Below, one piece after another: positions 11,369-21,545 of a stretch of DNA of 64,000 nt. The stretch covers positions 68,504 through 132,503 of the forward strand of contig RDEW01000042.1 of assembly GCA_011109175.1 (NCBI GenBank). The letters are read 5' to 3'. The notes under the pieces were generated by a model. The model saw only the letters and a list, made by a program, of their open reading frames with translations. It was not told the origin of the DNA and ran no database searches. Every line of letters starts with the position of its first letter. Position 1 is the stretch's first letter. Source of the DNA: Dicyema japonicum (Eukaryota > Dicyemida > Rhombozoa > Dicyemidae). Position numbers and translations under genes: made by a program.

Positions 11369-12598
11369 AAGCCGGGAAGACCGAAGAACGATCCCGGCTC
11401 TTACAGACCAGTTTCCCTTATATGTGTTTTGTCGAGGATCCTGGAGAAACTGGTCCTAAAAGTTATTCGCCCTTTTCTCCCACAAAGTACATTCCAACAT
11501 GGCTTCAAGGAAGGATTATCAACAACCTCCTTCCTAACAACATTAATGAAGTTCATAACTGAAGGACACAAGAACAAGCCAAAACAGGAAAAATCGGTCA
11601 TATGTACGATCGACATTCAAAAAGCTTTCGACTCTGTCCCAAGGAAGATCCTCATACGAAAAATATTTTTGACAAAAATTGATGCACCATTAAAGTTATG
11701 GTTAGCAAATTTCGTAAGTGGACGCCGAGGGAAAGTATCCGTCGGAAACAAGAGTTCCAGATCGGGATTATTACCCAATGGTGTACCCCAAGGATCTCCT
11801 CTGTCACCAATCCTTTTTAATTTGTTTTTGAGTGATCTCCCCGTACCTATGAATAATAATGACATACTACTTTCCTATGCCGATGACATAGTTGTCGCAT
11901 CTAGAGACGTAAACGTCGAACATGCTAAGGAAAGACTACAAGGAATACTAAATAACATATTTGGATGGTTGTGCGAGAATCGATTAAATGCATGTTCCGA
12001 AAAGTCAGCAGTCACTCTATTTACTAAGAATAGAAAGATGGGAACGCAAACAATTGATGTCACGTTAAATGGAGTACCTATACCACAAAAGAAATCGCAG
12101 AAAATACTGGGAGTAACTTTTGATACTTTCCTCTGCTTCTCAGGCAATGTGGAATCTATCATATCAACCTGTGCAAAGAAGATCAATTTTGTAAAGGCCT
12201 TCCTTTGGAACTGTGGAGGAATTTATCCGCCAGGTATCGGGACCCTCTACAAGCAGTATGTCGAGCCAACAATAGGCTATGCATGTGCTGCATGAGGAAC
12301 TAACCTGTCGGCAACGAACCTAACAAAAATTCAAGAGATCAAGTCAAGAGCAAAAAAAATCTAGAAAAAAATAAAGATAAAGAAAATGCCCCCAGAGCAC
12401 TAGAGTCTATCATAGAGGCAACTGGAGGCAATTTCAGAAGAGGAAAGGAAAAAGACCCCCGTCCGTATAGAAAATGCATGGGATCACGGTCGGAGCATCG
12501 AGAAAAAATGGCCCGATTATTGAGAGACGCCGGTATCAGCTGAAAATTAGTTATTGGTTAAGACGGTGTTTCTTTGGCTAAAATAATAATAATAATAA
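11369..12598 (+). mobile_element. LINE (jockey-like), 3' half with reverse transcriptase
   Basis: 5'-truncated element. Homology starts at KPGRPKNDPGSYRPVSL (11369, directly after an in-frame TGA) and continues through the 11429-12295 frame. After that frame's TGA, GTNLSATNLTKIQEIKS is still readable to a TAG near 12361. The 3' part ends EHREKMARLLRDAGIS at about 12543, followed by an AAT tail (12583-12598). The C-terminus matches the copies at 8470-9655, 30985-31430, 43773-44413 and 47060-47400. Confidence 0.9.
11429..12295 (+). pseudogene. Reverse transcriptase domain of LINE
   Basis: This is the longest open frame of the window, 288 codons. It shows RILEKLVL, ICTIDIQKAFDSVPRK (first catalytic Asp), NGVPQGSPLSPILFNLFLSD, SYADDIVV (catalytic YADD) and QKILGVTFDTFLC, in the order of jockey-clade reverse transcriptases. 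Family members have several hundred residues more: fingers start upstream of the ATG at 11429 in the same frame, and the C-terminal domain lies after the TGA at 12293. Without endonuclease and with that stop it could not mobilise by itself. Confidence 0.9.
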
Positions 12599-12867
12599 CA
12601 GTGGTTCTCAACCTTTTTTGGTCGCGGACCCCTTGTGAGTGAATTAAAAATTTCGCGGAGCCCCAACATACTATTGCAAGTTTTTTTGTCAAAAAATTAT
12701 TACTTTTCTAAAAACACAATTTGTTATTAAAAAAGAAATAAATTAATGAGAAGGTTGATGTTGTTTTTTGAGGCAATTTTTTCAATTTGAGGCTCGGTTG
12801 CCGACAAACATACTCTGATAAATAAAGATTCAGAAGTATATCGTGGACCCCAGGTTGAGAACCACTG
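12599..12867. mobile_element. hAT-type MITE with matched inverted ends
   Basis: The element begins CAGTGGTTCTCAACCT and ends with the exact complement AGGTTGAGAACCACTG, 269 bp in all, with no coding capacity. The same ends bound the 14079-16627 element and appear singly at 29909 and 41208. These termini are typical of hAT elements widespread in animals. I find no convincing 8-bp target duplication: AATAATAA on the left and GTTTGGAA on the right. Confidence 0.85.
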
Positions 12868-12999
12868 GTTTGGAAGGAGGCTTCGGTTTTCTTTTCTTAT
12901 TTTTTACATTTGGTCGTGCCCGTGCGATAATATATTCTAAAATAGTCTCAGTTTATTCCACCGCTTCTATTTTGTAACAATTATTTTTCATTTCGACTC

Positions 13000-13344
13000 C
13001 TAAACAGATTTTATTAACAAACAAACTCTTTTTGTTTTCAATGGAGCAGGACGTCTATTTTGCTGGTTATCTGTGAGGGGTTGTTTTGTATGAGGATTAT
13101 ACACCGAATTTGTGTGAATAAATCTGTTCGAGAACTTAATATATGGGGTAGGAATGAGATATAAGTCCTGGTCAGTCATGTTGGGAAGAAAATTGGTAAC
13201 ATCTGATAAGGTACATTGAAGTAAATCATTATTTATAAGATTCATAAATTCGTTTTGAGAAGTCCTAATGTATACTGTTTTTGGACAATTTTTATTATTT
13301 AATAACCCCGAAAAGGGAACACCAAGAAAGAAGGAGTAAACCAA
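13000..13344 (-). CDS. Hypothetical ORF of 114 codons
   Basis: An uninterrupted frame from ATG at 13344 starts MVYSFFLGVPFSGLLNN and ends KTKRVCLLIKSV. The middle has LYLIPTPYIKFSNRF. I recognise no domain. It directly adjoins a decayed minus-strand LINE end (13343-13545), so it may be genomic DNA downstream of that insertion. A long frame in AT-rich DNA is only weak evidence of a gene. Confidence 0.25.
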   Translation of the reverse strand: MVYSFFLGVPFSGLLNNKNCPKTVYIRTSQNEFMNLINNDLLQCTLSDVTNFLPNMTDQDLYLIPTPYIKFSNRFIHTNSVYNPHTKQPLTDNQQNRRPAPLKTKRVCLLIKSV

Positions 13345-13545
13345 CTAATTAAGTGATCCCGGTAAGCTTCAAAAGGATCGAGAGGTTTTTCTTATGTTCC
13401 TCCAGAGTACTCACAGCGTCCTGTACCGACGACGATCTTTGGTGGTTAGCTATTCTAGGAGGAAGGGATTTAATAACCACAACTAGCAATCAGTTACTCA
13501 GTCACAATGGGCTCCCCAGAAATTTTGAGTCGGCGAATTGATATC
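13343..13545 (-). repeat. LINE family A 3' end fragment
   Basis: The start TTAAGTGATCCCGGT and the following CTCCAGAGTACTCACAGCG match the minus-strand 3' ends at 31030-31110 and 43775-43850, where the same place encodes the GTREEHRER C-terminus. It is strongly diverged. Confidence 0.5.
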
Positions 13546-14070
13546 CTCTTTGTGTCTAGAAGTTAGAAAAGAATGCTCACGGTCACTGAAAGATTATCGC
13601 ACTCATACGAAATTATTTTTTTTAATATCGATCAATGGAATTGATCCCCGAAGTGTTTCGAATTAACTTGAAAATGATCTTCCAGTGAAGATTGTTACAT
13701 AATTTCTAGAAAAAGTGACATTAATTATAATGAATATTGTCCAACCAATTCATTTCTATTGAATTTATAATTTTAAATTCAATGGTCTGTAATTGAAGCA
13801 CTCATAAATCCTTGATTGTAGAATTTCGAAATTTAGGGTCTTTCCGTCTTCCAATTCACATAAAGGTTAATTCAGCTCCGATATATTCTGTAATAATGTC
13901 GCATAAACCATATTTGAACTCAAAGTTCGGAATCGCTTTTATGTTGAACAGATCATCATTTCTCGGGTTTCCTCGTTCAGAACTTTACCAATAAATTGTT
14001 GATCGAACATAAATTGGACGACCTATTACGTACTTTAAAAGTGATCACATGTGATTTTTCAGTAAGAATC

Positions 14071-14078
14071 CCATAAAC
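14071..14078 (+). repeat. Target site duplication, left copy (CCATAAAC)
   Basis: Eight bases immediately before the CAGTGG terminus are repeated exactly after the other terminus at 16628-16635. Eight bp is the duplication length of hAT transposases. Confidence 0.9.
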
Positions 14079-14514
14079 CAGTGGTTCTCAACTTTGGCCC
14101 GCTTAAAATTATAAAAATATTACATATTTTAACTATTTTTTATATAAATATTATTTGCATTAAATTTTAATTAATTAATATCATTAATATTTTTTGTGAT
14201 TCCTTTCTCCTTGAACACATCCTCTGATGAAGATTGCATTATGAAAACTATTCCGCTGAAGAATGAAGTGATGTCAGCGACGGTAGGACGTGGGAAAATA
14301 ATGGAAGAGGTCGGACCTACTTCTCCACCTCTCTTCGGAAGCGGAAGCCTGTAATGAAGTATTGGAAGATGGATTTGGTCAGCACAAGCAGATGTTCTCC
14401 CTTTGATTCCTTCCTTGGATTAGTTAGTTATGACTGTTTGTACTGGGCGTACAAAGGTAAGCCTGGGGTTAGTAATAATTGTGATGTCTGAAAAACGTGT
14501 TAAAGGAAATTATT

Positions 14515-14730
14515 TTATACTCCTATAGAAATAAATCCTGCAACCGCTCCAGACGAAATTCAAATGGAGCTCATTGAAATGCAGTCATATAGAGCTCACC
14601 GCAATATTTAAGAAACCAATTAACTGATGAACTCTTATGCAACTCTTACGTAGTCGTCATCAAAACTGAGTCCCTGTTTTGAAAGAATAGTAGACGTAAA
14701 GCAGATTCAATTCTCATTAATTTTAGTTAA
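14515..14730 (+). pseudogene. hAT transposase C-terminal relic
   Basis: Translation near 14545 gives APDEIQMELIEMQSYRAHRN, close to the P-EIQMELIELQ block that precedes the dimerisation region in ZBED-type hAT transposases. KTESLF and NSRRKADSILINF near 14660-14715 fit the following CE-LFS-MK and R-RLTDEHL region in broken frames. N-terminal zinc finger and catalytic core are absent. Confidence 0.5.
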
Positions 14731-14868
14731 TAAAGTTTAATTTTTCTTAAAAAAATTTTTGGCGGTCCGAAATCGAAACAACTTCAAAGTCTCATAGACC
14801 CGTATTCGAATTTAGGGAACAATTGGTTTGGGTACCCCCGAGTAGGTCCGAACCCCCAGTATGTTCTA

Positions 14869-15189
14869 TCACAGTAGTCCCAGGTCCTGTAGGATCAATG
14901 ATGTGGGTAACAAAGTTTTGTTGACTCCAATTCGAATGTAGGAATCATTTAATGTGGGTACTAGGTCCAACTTGGATAATATCCAAGAGATCTCAACCCT
15001 TTGGGTTACTATGTCTTTCAATATGTTCCTTCGTTCTTGTAAAACATATTCATTCGACTTGTAGTGTGTTTCTTCTTCTTGAAGAGATTCTTCGTATTGT
15101 ATTATGACCCTTGTAACATGCATCTTCGACTTGAAAACTCTCCGACTTGAGAACTTGAAACTGTTAGTTAATTGAATTGCTCGTAGCAT
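14869..15189 (-). repeat. Coding-like repeat shared with 52170-52470
   Basis: The minus frame (106 codons) begins MLRAIQLTNSFKFSSRRVFK and ends PTSLILQDLGLL. The same DNA, with words CCAATTCGAATGTAGG, CCTTCGTTCTTGT and CATTCGACTTGT in the same order, recurs at 52170-52470, again with a minus frame. Its protein family is unknown to me. It lies inside the hAT element. Confidence 0.45.
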
Positions 15190-15237
15190 CAGTGGCGAGC
15201 ACTAATGGCGCCACGTCCCATCAGTGGCAAGCATTTA

Positions 15238-15450
15238 AATTAATTTCCAAAGACCAAGGGGAACCTAACTAACTACTCGTTCCAGCATTTCAGAACTGTT
15301 CACCAGGTAACGACGTTGTCCCCGAGGAAAAATTGTTGGATCCTCTTGATGCCGGCCAGGCATTGGGCACCTCCTCAGTAAGGTGGATTTAGTGACGCCA
15401 TCAGAAGGAAGGAAAATAATTTTGACAAACCATCCACGTAGCACCACATG
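15238..15450 (-). repeat. LINE 3' end fragment
   Basis: Minus-strand end with the family 3' words (TTAGTTAGGTT, then CCTTGGTCTTTGGAA), as also seen on the plus strand at 29340-29390. The frame above it (MVLRGWFVKIIFLPSDG...) is a weak match to the LINE C-terminus. Confidence 0.4.
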
Positions 15451-15481
15451 GCGCCAACCTTAAGTTATTTATAGCGCCAAC

Positions 15482-15605
15482 CTTAAGCCCTAATAAAACT
15501 AAACTCTGGCATGCGGGAAGGTGGCTTTGCAATTACAGTCAGCCGCCCAGTACGAACTTGTGTGGGCACGAGGGAAAAGCACCGGAGAATTTATTTAAAA
15601 TAATA
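15482..15605 (+). repeat. LINE family A C-terminal fragment
   Basis: Plus translation reads LIKLNSGMREGGFAITVSRP and then VRTCVGTREKHR, the same block as ALIKQNSCMREGGPANTVSR in the minus copy at 43773-43960. An AT-rich AATAAT tail follows. It is truncated at both sides. Confidence 0.75.
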
Positions 15606-15639
15606 AAAAACAATTATTTTTAAGTCTTAAATTATCTTC

Positions 15640-16110
15640 TGGTTCCATCAGAAGATTTAACTTATACATAAATTTGAAAAATACCTTCGGCGCATTTTCC
15701 TTTCTGTAGCACACGCAATATCCCTAAGCGAGTTTGGATATCCTTTTACCATACGATGGATAGCGCTTACATCACTAGCCATTCCAGAGGAGGGCGCCTG
15801 CCTTCTCCCTTGTAGTGCCTTCTCTGTAGCTTTTTGATACAAGGGGCATCTTGAATGGCTCGCCCTGTGTCCCTCCTCATTACAGTTCACGCTCTTGAGA
15901 GACCTGACTTTTGATTGGCAGCCCTTCCGCGAATTTGGACCCCCGCAATTCAGATCCTCTTTGTTTCTGTTCCAGAGCGAAGCCAGACCTTCATGGTCCG
16001 GAGTCTCCTCCCCCCGCTTGTGGAGTCCTTCTTGATGTGTTCGACTACATTATCATCTACGAAGTCCAGAGGGACTCCGAAGACTAGCACTATTGTACCC
16101 GAAGCCTAAG
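15640..16110 (-). pseudogene. LINE ORF1 (gag-like) fragment with zinc knuckle
   Basis: Upstream part (about 16095-15960) reads TIVLVFGVPLDFVDDNVVEH then GGRRLRTMKVWLRSGT, the GVPL...RRL pattern of the RNA-binding domain in jockey-type ORF1. After a frame change, VNCNEEGHRASHSRCPLYQK (15890-15830) is a CCHC-type knuckle whose first Cys is lost. The remainder runs to a stop at 15657 (KMRRRYFSNLCIS). ORF1 binds element RNA in the particle. The reverse transcriptase ORF that should follow is missing, so the piece is dead. Confidence 0.75.
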
Positions 16111-16627
16111 GAGTGATAGGCATTAATCCGCCCATGTGACATATTAATATCAAAAATAAAAAGAGAATTTATAGACAAAAATACAAGTCAATTTAATTCG
16201 GTAGGAATCAACACCTAGCAAAGATGAGAGCCATGATTCAATTCGTCGGGATCACTCAGTTAGTTTTTTTCTGTTTAACAGCAGAGGTCTTTGGAACTAA
16301 TTTTAATTTAACTAGAGTTCGAAAATCGTATTCTGTCAATAAAATAAACTTCATGAATGTATAGAAACAACCGATGCTCTAATACATCCTAATCCATTTT
16401 CTAATTCACCCTATTTCATCCGATATTAGAGAACCGATGTCCATGTCTTCCATTTTTATCCCATACTATGTCGAACATGATTTAGACAAAATTAAAAAAT
16501 TCATTTTCCTCAGAAAAGAGGCCGGTAACCAGTTGTTTTATAATGATAAGTTTCACTTATCAACCCGGACGTGATACTACACGACAATTATTGATTTGCC
16601 AGCAAACAAAAAGGTTGAGAACCACTG

Positions 16628-16635
16628 CCATAAAC
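16628..16635 (+). repeat. Target site duplication, right copy (CCATAAAC)
   Basis: Exact match to 14071-14078, directly after the CCACTG terminus. Confidence 0.9.
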
Positions 16636-16848
16636 AGTCAGTCAGAGCTGAGCTTTCATGATACAAAAAAGTAAGATGAACTCAAAGCGACATAGACTAC
16701 AATTATTCTCCTTAAATCCCATAAAATGGAAGTGTGGTGGCCTAAGAAAGGCGAATTAATTGAGGAAAATTTAAAAATGTCAGTCCATACATGCGAGGGC
16801 GCAATACATGCGAGATTTATTACAAAATTATAATTATTATTAGCACTT

Positions 16849-17178
16849 TCACGAGAGCCATAATATTAATAGCCCCGCTTGTGCCGCAAAAAATAGAAGA
16901 GAATTTGTTAGCTTGCTCCAAGCTCTTCTGTTCTCAGATAGGTCCCTCAGTGTGTCCAGATCGTCACCAGATGTCAATGTTTTCTTCACGGCTTTCAGAT
17001 CATTTTGTAGAACGACCGGGAGGGTAGTTCTCAATCTTCCACGAAAGCGTTTTACATTGGAAGAGTAGTAATCTACCATTGCGATATTCGGGGGAAATAT
17101 CGGGTCCAACCTCAGGACATGTCCAAAAAGTCTCCGACGAAAGCTAATAATCTCGAGACTTAATGGTGTACAGCACAC
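16849..17178 (-). pseudogene. LINE C-terminal domain fragment
   Basis: The minus frame reads SLEIISFRRRLFGHVLRLDP, RFRGRLRTTLPVVLQNDLKA and DLSENRRAWSKLTNSLL. The RRL-GHVLR, RGR-RTTLP and NR-W-KL blocks are the usual tail of many animal non-LTR retrotransposon polyproteins. Upstream (to about 17225) NVLAI-DLAEKT is readable with a stop. A related tail of the same type sits at 48308-48825 on the plus strand. No catalytic domain remains. Confidence 0.75.
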
Positions 17179-17529
17179 TTATTGTACAGTCTTTTCCGCG
17201 AGATCTTAGATGGCCAGGACATTCCAGTTATGTTTCTTTGATGATACAAAAAAAATTTTTCTTAGTAAAACTATCATTGGAAAAAATTATTAATAATATT
17301 AAAATTACATATAGTACATATTTTTATTTAAAATATTAATTACAAAACATGTATCTAGTGAATCTAACACGTGATACTTTGAAAAAATAGGATCTACTGT
17401 GCTACTGGTAAGATCGATAATTGCCCTGACTGGAGAGAACTGGAAAAAATCAAAAGATGTTCTGAGCAATTCATTTTCAAAGATTTGAAACCCTACATTA
17501 TGAAGACTATTCTTGGGTAATCAGTTTGC

Positions 17530-17990
17530 AATATATTTATTAGATTATGGTTCTTATGGACTCATTTTCTAAATTTGCTGTTGTTAAGAGTTCTTTCACC
17601 AAATCTGGAAGTGAATATCCAGAATTCTAAAGATTTTTTTGTTCTTATTGGACCGCCTATTATCCTACATATGGATAATGGCGAGCAATTCAAAAATCAG
17701 CACATGCAAGAGTTAGGCCATTCGGATGTTACAGGTCGTCCACGAGCTTTTTGGATACAAGGACAAGTAGAGCGGTTTTTGTTTTTTATCTCAATAGATT
17801 TAACCAATCAATTAAAGGATGGGTTTTTTCCACGAGTTCATCCAAGCGAAATTTTGAAAGTTATATTGACTTCATAAAGACATTGTACGGGATTATGATA
17901 GATCAATCCATCATACAACAAGACAGCGGCCTTTTGAGATTTTTTACAATGTCAATCTGGAGAAAAAATACGATCAGAAAAAATAGAATC
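17530..17990 (+). pseudogene. Retroviral-type integrase core fragment
   Basis: VLMDSFSKFAVVKSSFTKSG (first Asp at 17559), then after a shift PIILHMDNGEQFKNQHMQEL (second Asp at 17674) and GRPRAFWIQGQVERF (Glu at 17770) give the D, D, E order of the integrase core. The D-to-E distance here is 32 residues, near the canonical 35. The GRPR---QG-VER motif is characteristic of KRBA2-like and Ginger/Gypsy-related integrases. Further text FESYIDFIKTLYG continues in the second frame to about 17890. There is no zinc-binding N-terminus, LTR or polymerase nearby, and two frames are needed, so it is a relic. Confidence 0.7.
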
Positions 17991-17994
17991 GTTA

Positions 17995-19320
17995 ATAAAT
18001 TTTGCCGGCGAGGATAAATATGAAAAGCCAATAGAATTTTCATCCTTGAATAATTTAGATCGACTCTCCAAAATCAGAGGGATCAATTCACGTTAAATTT
18101 TCATGGTGAATGACATGGAGTTGATCAGGTCGAATGAAGATGATGGAGTTCTTTAATTATAAAATTCCAGACCAAATCATTAACACTTAAAACATATGTG
18201 TCTCACTAATAAATAAAATATACATGTGACAAGTCACGTGCCAAATAATTGTACAAGTTAAAATTATCTCCAAAATTTTCTTTGAAACATAAATTGGATT
18301 ACATAACGCACGTTGATATTCAAAAAATCTATGACAACATTGAAAAACTGTTGAAATTTTATGTTTGTTTATTGATATTTTTCATTTGAATATATTGTAG
18401 AATAGACATGTTATAATGTTTCCATATAATATTCAATTATGTAATATAGTAGACTAATATTAATTTGACTCCCTTTCTCTTCAAAAATTTAGTTTTTTTT
18501 ATTTATGTTTTTAAGTGTTTATATTGTAGAGCAGATCAGTTAATATGTTTACTGTAGTTTGCGATAAATTCAACAATTTTAGTTTGTTTATTGATGTTTT
18601 TTTATATTTGTTATTATGCATAAGATTCTCTTTCTTTACCAATGAGATCGCAGGTCGATGAGAATGTTAAAATATCGTTATATGGATTATGTATCTCTGA
18701 ATTTAGCAGTACTATAATGTATGCGTGAATAGTATCGTTAATTCAGTCTACGTTCACTATCTTATATAGTAAATATTCATAACATTATATAATAATCTAT
18801 TATGTAATGATTTTAACAAATATGCCTGATATTCTGACCCAAAGCAGACGAAATTCTAACCCTAAGATCAGTGATCCCAGACAGACAAGGGAAAGGACGA
18901 AAACCTTTTATTTCTTTCTCTTTGACACAGTGATCCTGGTGGTAATAATAACCCTAAGATCAGTTTCGCTAATTTCTAAACTCAGTTTCGCTAATTGTTA
19001 GGAAACTCGCGACTGTCAAAAAACGCGTCACTGCCAAAACGCTAACAGAGATCAACCAGTTTCTCGTCAAGCCAAGAATGGAATTAAAAATAAGAATGGA
19101 AAAAACACATAAGAATGGAAACACAAAAAGTAATTATCTTATAAATTTTTAAATTAAAAGATTAATAAAATTAAGCACACTCTGACTGAAATATATGGAA
19201 ATTCTAAAAATGCTACAATTCGATAATTATGATGTAATTTTATTATATAACTTTTTCATAATTTTTACTAAAAAGTCGTTTTAATTAATTTATGACTTTC
19301 AAAGCTTTTATTTTTAAGAA
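17995..19320. other. AT-rich intergenic DNA with short repeats
   Basis: No gene seen. Three T-rich stretches containing TTTGTTTATTGAT and ATATTGTAGA words (18360-18620) look like a degenerate local repeat. A 46-bp block at 18634-18679 recurs exactly at 23778-23823. The tail-like block CAGTGATCCTGGTGGTAATAA near 18930 resembles 62055-62085 and may be a LINE or SINE 3' end. Confidence 0.5.
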
Positions 19321-19321
19321 A

Positions 19322-19665
19322 ATAATAATAATAATTAAGCACTACCGCGTTGCCATAAGCACGTAAGATGCCTAGGGCTTCGCTCGTGCAGAACACACAC
19401 TTTAGTTAAGTAAAGAACAGTTATTATAACTAATCGTAGAAGGAGAACCAAGGAATGCTCTTCACTTCTTTGTTTTTTCTTTTTCTTGTGTGTATGTCCT
19501 TTTGAATATCCCGTTCCGCAGTAAATCTCCACTGATGACGGCGTCACTCGTCAAGCCCTTTCCGCATCGTAGATGAGTGGAGCCTTCCACCAGGTGAACA
19601 GCAGCGAGAATCGAACCCGTGACCTAAGCCCTTTAGCCCGACACCTAACCACTATGCCAAGAATG
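19322..19665 (-). repeat. tRNA-derived SINE, family 1 (near full length)
   Basis: Reverse orientation. The tRNA head is at 19590-19665, with B-box complement GAATCGAACCCGTGACC. The GATGACGGCGTCACTCGTC block is near 19535, the conserved distal body GGAGAACCAAGGAATGCTCT is near 19440-19465, and the tail AAGTAAAGAACAG is at about 19405. It is one of the most complete copies and serves as a reference for the others. Confidence 0.85.
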
Positions 19666-19989
19666 CGTATAAATAGATTTTGATCTTTACTTGCAAGTAT
19701 TAGGGATGTCACGCATAAATATATTTTCGCGCATAAATAAATTTTGACCTTTTTTACTGCAATAATTTAGGGATTTCATATTGGTTAATATTAACCTCTT
19801 TCAGGAATATTTTCAGATTTTAAACTTCAGTATTTAATTTAGCTATCGATAAAAATGTTAGTATTGAAAAATCGACAATATCCGTAAATACTGCTGTTAT
19901 TTAAATTATAACATATTTAAGGCAATTATTGAAACAGTACGATCCTTTATGTGTGCTTCCGCCAAAATGCTTAACTGTGGAACTGGATC

Positions 19990-19997
19990 GTCTACAA
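19990..19997 (+). repeat. Target site duplication, left copy (GTCTACAA)
   Basis: Repeated exactly at 23100-23107, on the far side of the hAT element. Confidence 0.9.
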
Positions 19998-20159
19998 CAG
20001 GAGTGTCAAACTCATTTTCGCTTCGAGGGCTACATTTATATAATAATTTTCATTAAGGGAGAATTAGTTCTGATATATATTTTTTTCAATAATATATTTA
20101 TTTATTATAATAAAAAACAAAAAATAAGAGAAACTTAATTATAAAACCACTACCCTTTA

Positions 20160-20520
20160 ATTTTGGTGAAAGCTACTTCAAGAGGATTGACATCTTTTTT
20201 GGATACAATTTTTTAGCTCTTTGTGTAGTTCCGACATTTATTAAAGCGGATAAATATTCATTAGTGAGTCTTGTTCATTGAGCAGTTTTTGTTAATTTCA
20301 CAAATGAAAAAGCTGTTCACACATATGCTGAACCAAAACAAGCAATGATTTTTGTCTATTTCAGCTCGTAATTTGGAAGCACCACCAGGATGTCGTCCAA
20401 CCATATTTGGAGCAATATCGGTGCACAAACAAACAAGCTTCTTCAAATCAAACCCATAGTCAAAGAGAATTTTTAGTAATTTTACAAAGATATCTTCATT
20501 TATTTAGAACCCGGAATCAC
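20160..20520 (-). pseudogene. hAT transposase core fragment (ZBED/EPM2AIP1-like)
   Basis: Minus translation reads NEDIFVKLLKILFDYGFDLK and continues KLVCLCTDIAPNMVGRHPGG, ASKLRAEIDK. The pattern E-IF----K-----G-D--KLV-L-TDGAP-MVG is the RNase-H-like core of ZBED-type hAT transposases, in which the Asp of the TDG motif is catalytic. Here it is TDI, so the Gly is changed. The His that should follow (FHC--HQ) is replaced by FSIC. Text continues to about 20160 with stops. It belongs with the zinc finger at 22440-22696. Confidence 0.75.
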
Positions 20521-20559
20521 CGAGAAAGAAATACAGAAAAACGTCAGAAAGTTGGAAAA

Positions 20560-21545
20560 GGACTAGGTAGGTGAATTTCCGTCCTCCTTAGAAACCCGAA
20601 GGAATCCGGTTCCTCGACTACGGGTCGTCCTTTTCACGAGTAAAGGATTAACCATTGATCCAAACCAAAACCAAACTTTATTCAAGCGAATTATAGAGTT
20701 AATTAAGAGGTATATGCGAGTCCGCCTATGCGGCCTGGACTCTTCCGACGCACCTCATCTCTATTTTCTTTTTATCCTATCGGTGGATCCCATCGATCCT
20801 CTTCTCCACAGTGTATCTCACCGGAGTAAAAATTTTATCTTCTTATATACTGAGGGTGTTGAATATTTTTTCCCCAAGACCAGCTTTATTGCTGACCTTC
20901 TTGATTTTTCCATAAGTAGTATAATTCTATCTCTATGGCGTGAGAAAAACCATGCTTCGCATCCATACAATAGTTCCGGCAGAATAACTCTCTTGAAAAA
21001 CAAACAGGAAGGTCTCCAAGCTTACGGATAGCTTCCTTGTACAGAAAAGCGCTTGTAGCGATTTCTTTCTTCTTCGTCTGATATCTTCCATGAATGAACC
21101 TTCTCCATCGATGGCTAACCCGAGGTAGCGAAGTGAATTCACTTTTGGGATGCCAAGTGAATAAGGCTGTACACGATGCCTCCGTAGGCGACTAACTCTC
21201 ATATGGCTTGATTTCTCGGTAGAGAGTGTCATCCCTCTCTTGGAGCACCAGTCCTGAACTTGATCAACGAATAACCTGATTCTATTTTCCGATAAAGTGG
21301 ATTTTCCAGAAGTATCCATGATTAGAATGTCATCCGCGTATATCAACATCTTGGTGTTCATATCTGGTGGAACTGGGAAGTCTGACAAAAATATATTGAA
21401 TAACAGCGGGCTCAAGATAGAGCCTTGTGAACTTCCCTCTTCAATCTAATATTTTTGATCCAGAAATGAGGGCCCATTATAAATATAATTTTCCGGTATA
21501 TTGAATTGATTCTGTGGAGCGCAGTCTCTGGACGTGTTTTAACGT
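20560..21545 (-). mobile_element. LINE family B fragment nested in the hAT element
   Basis: The main frame (about 21540-20933) reads IEEGSSQGSILSPLLFNIFL, LIYADDILIMDTSG with the YADD catalytic box, WCSKRGMTLSTEKSSHMRVS and SLRYLGLAIDGEGS. The second frame 21003-20818 continues VILPELLYGCEAWFF and ends in the C-terminal region. The 3' part 20700-20820 recurs at 52030-52160. The palm before SQGS is truncated, a single frame change separates the two frames, and no endonuclease is present. Jockey/I-like clade is likely but not certain. Confidence 0.8.

Larger units (their letters stand above)
14079..16627. mobile_element. hAT-type DNA transposon with nested LINE debris
   Basis: The left end CAGTGGTTCTCAACTTTGG and right end AAAAAGGTTGAGAACCACTG are inverted and flanked by perfect 8-bp duplications, so the 2549-bp interval is one insertion. 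A transposase C-terminal relic is readable on the plus strand at about 14515-14725. LINE pieces have been inserted inside: ORF1 on minus (15640-16110) and 3' ends at 15238-15450 and 15482-15600. Most of the transposase is gone. Confidence 0.85.
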
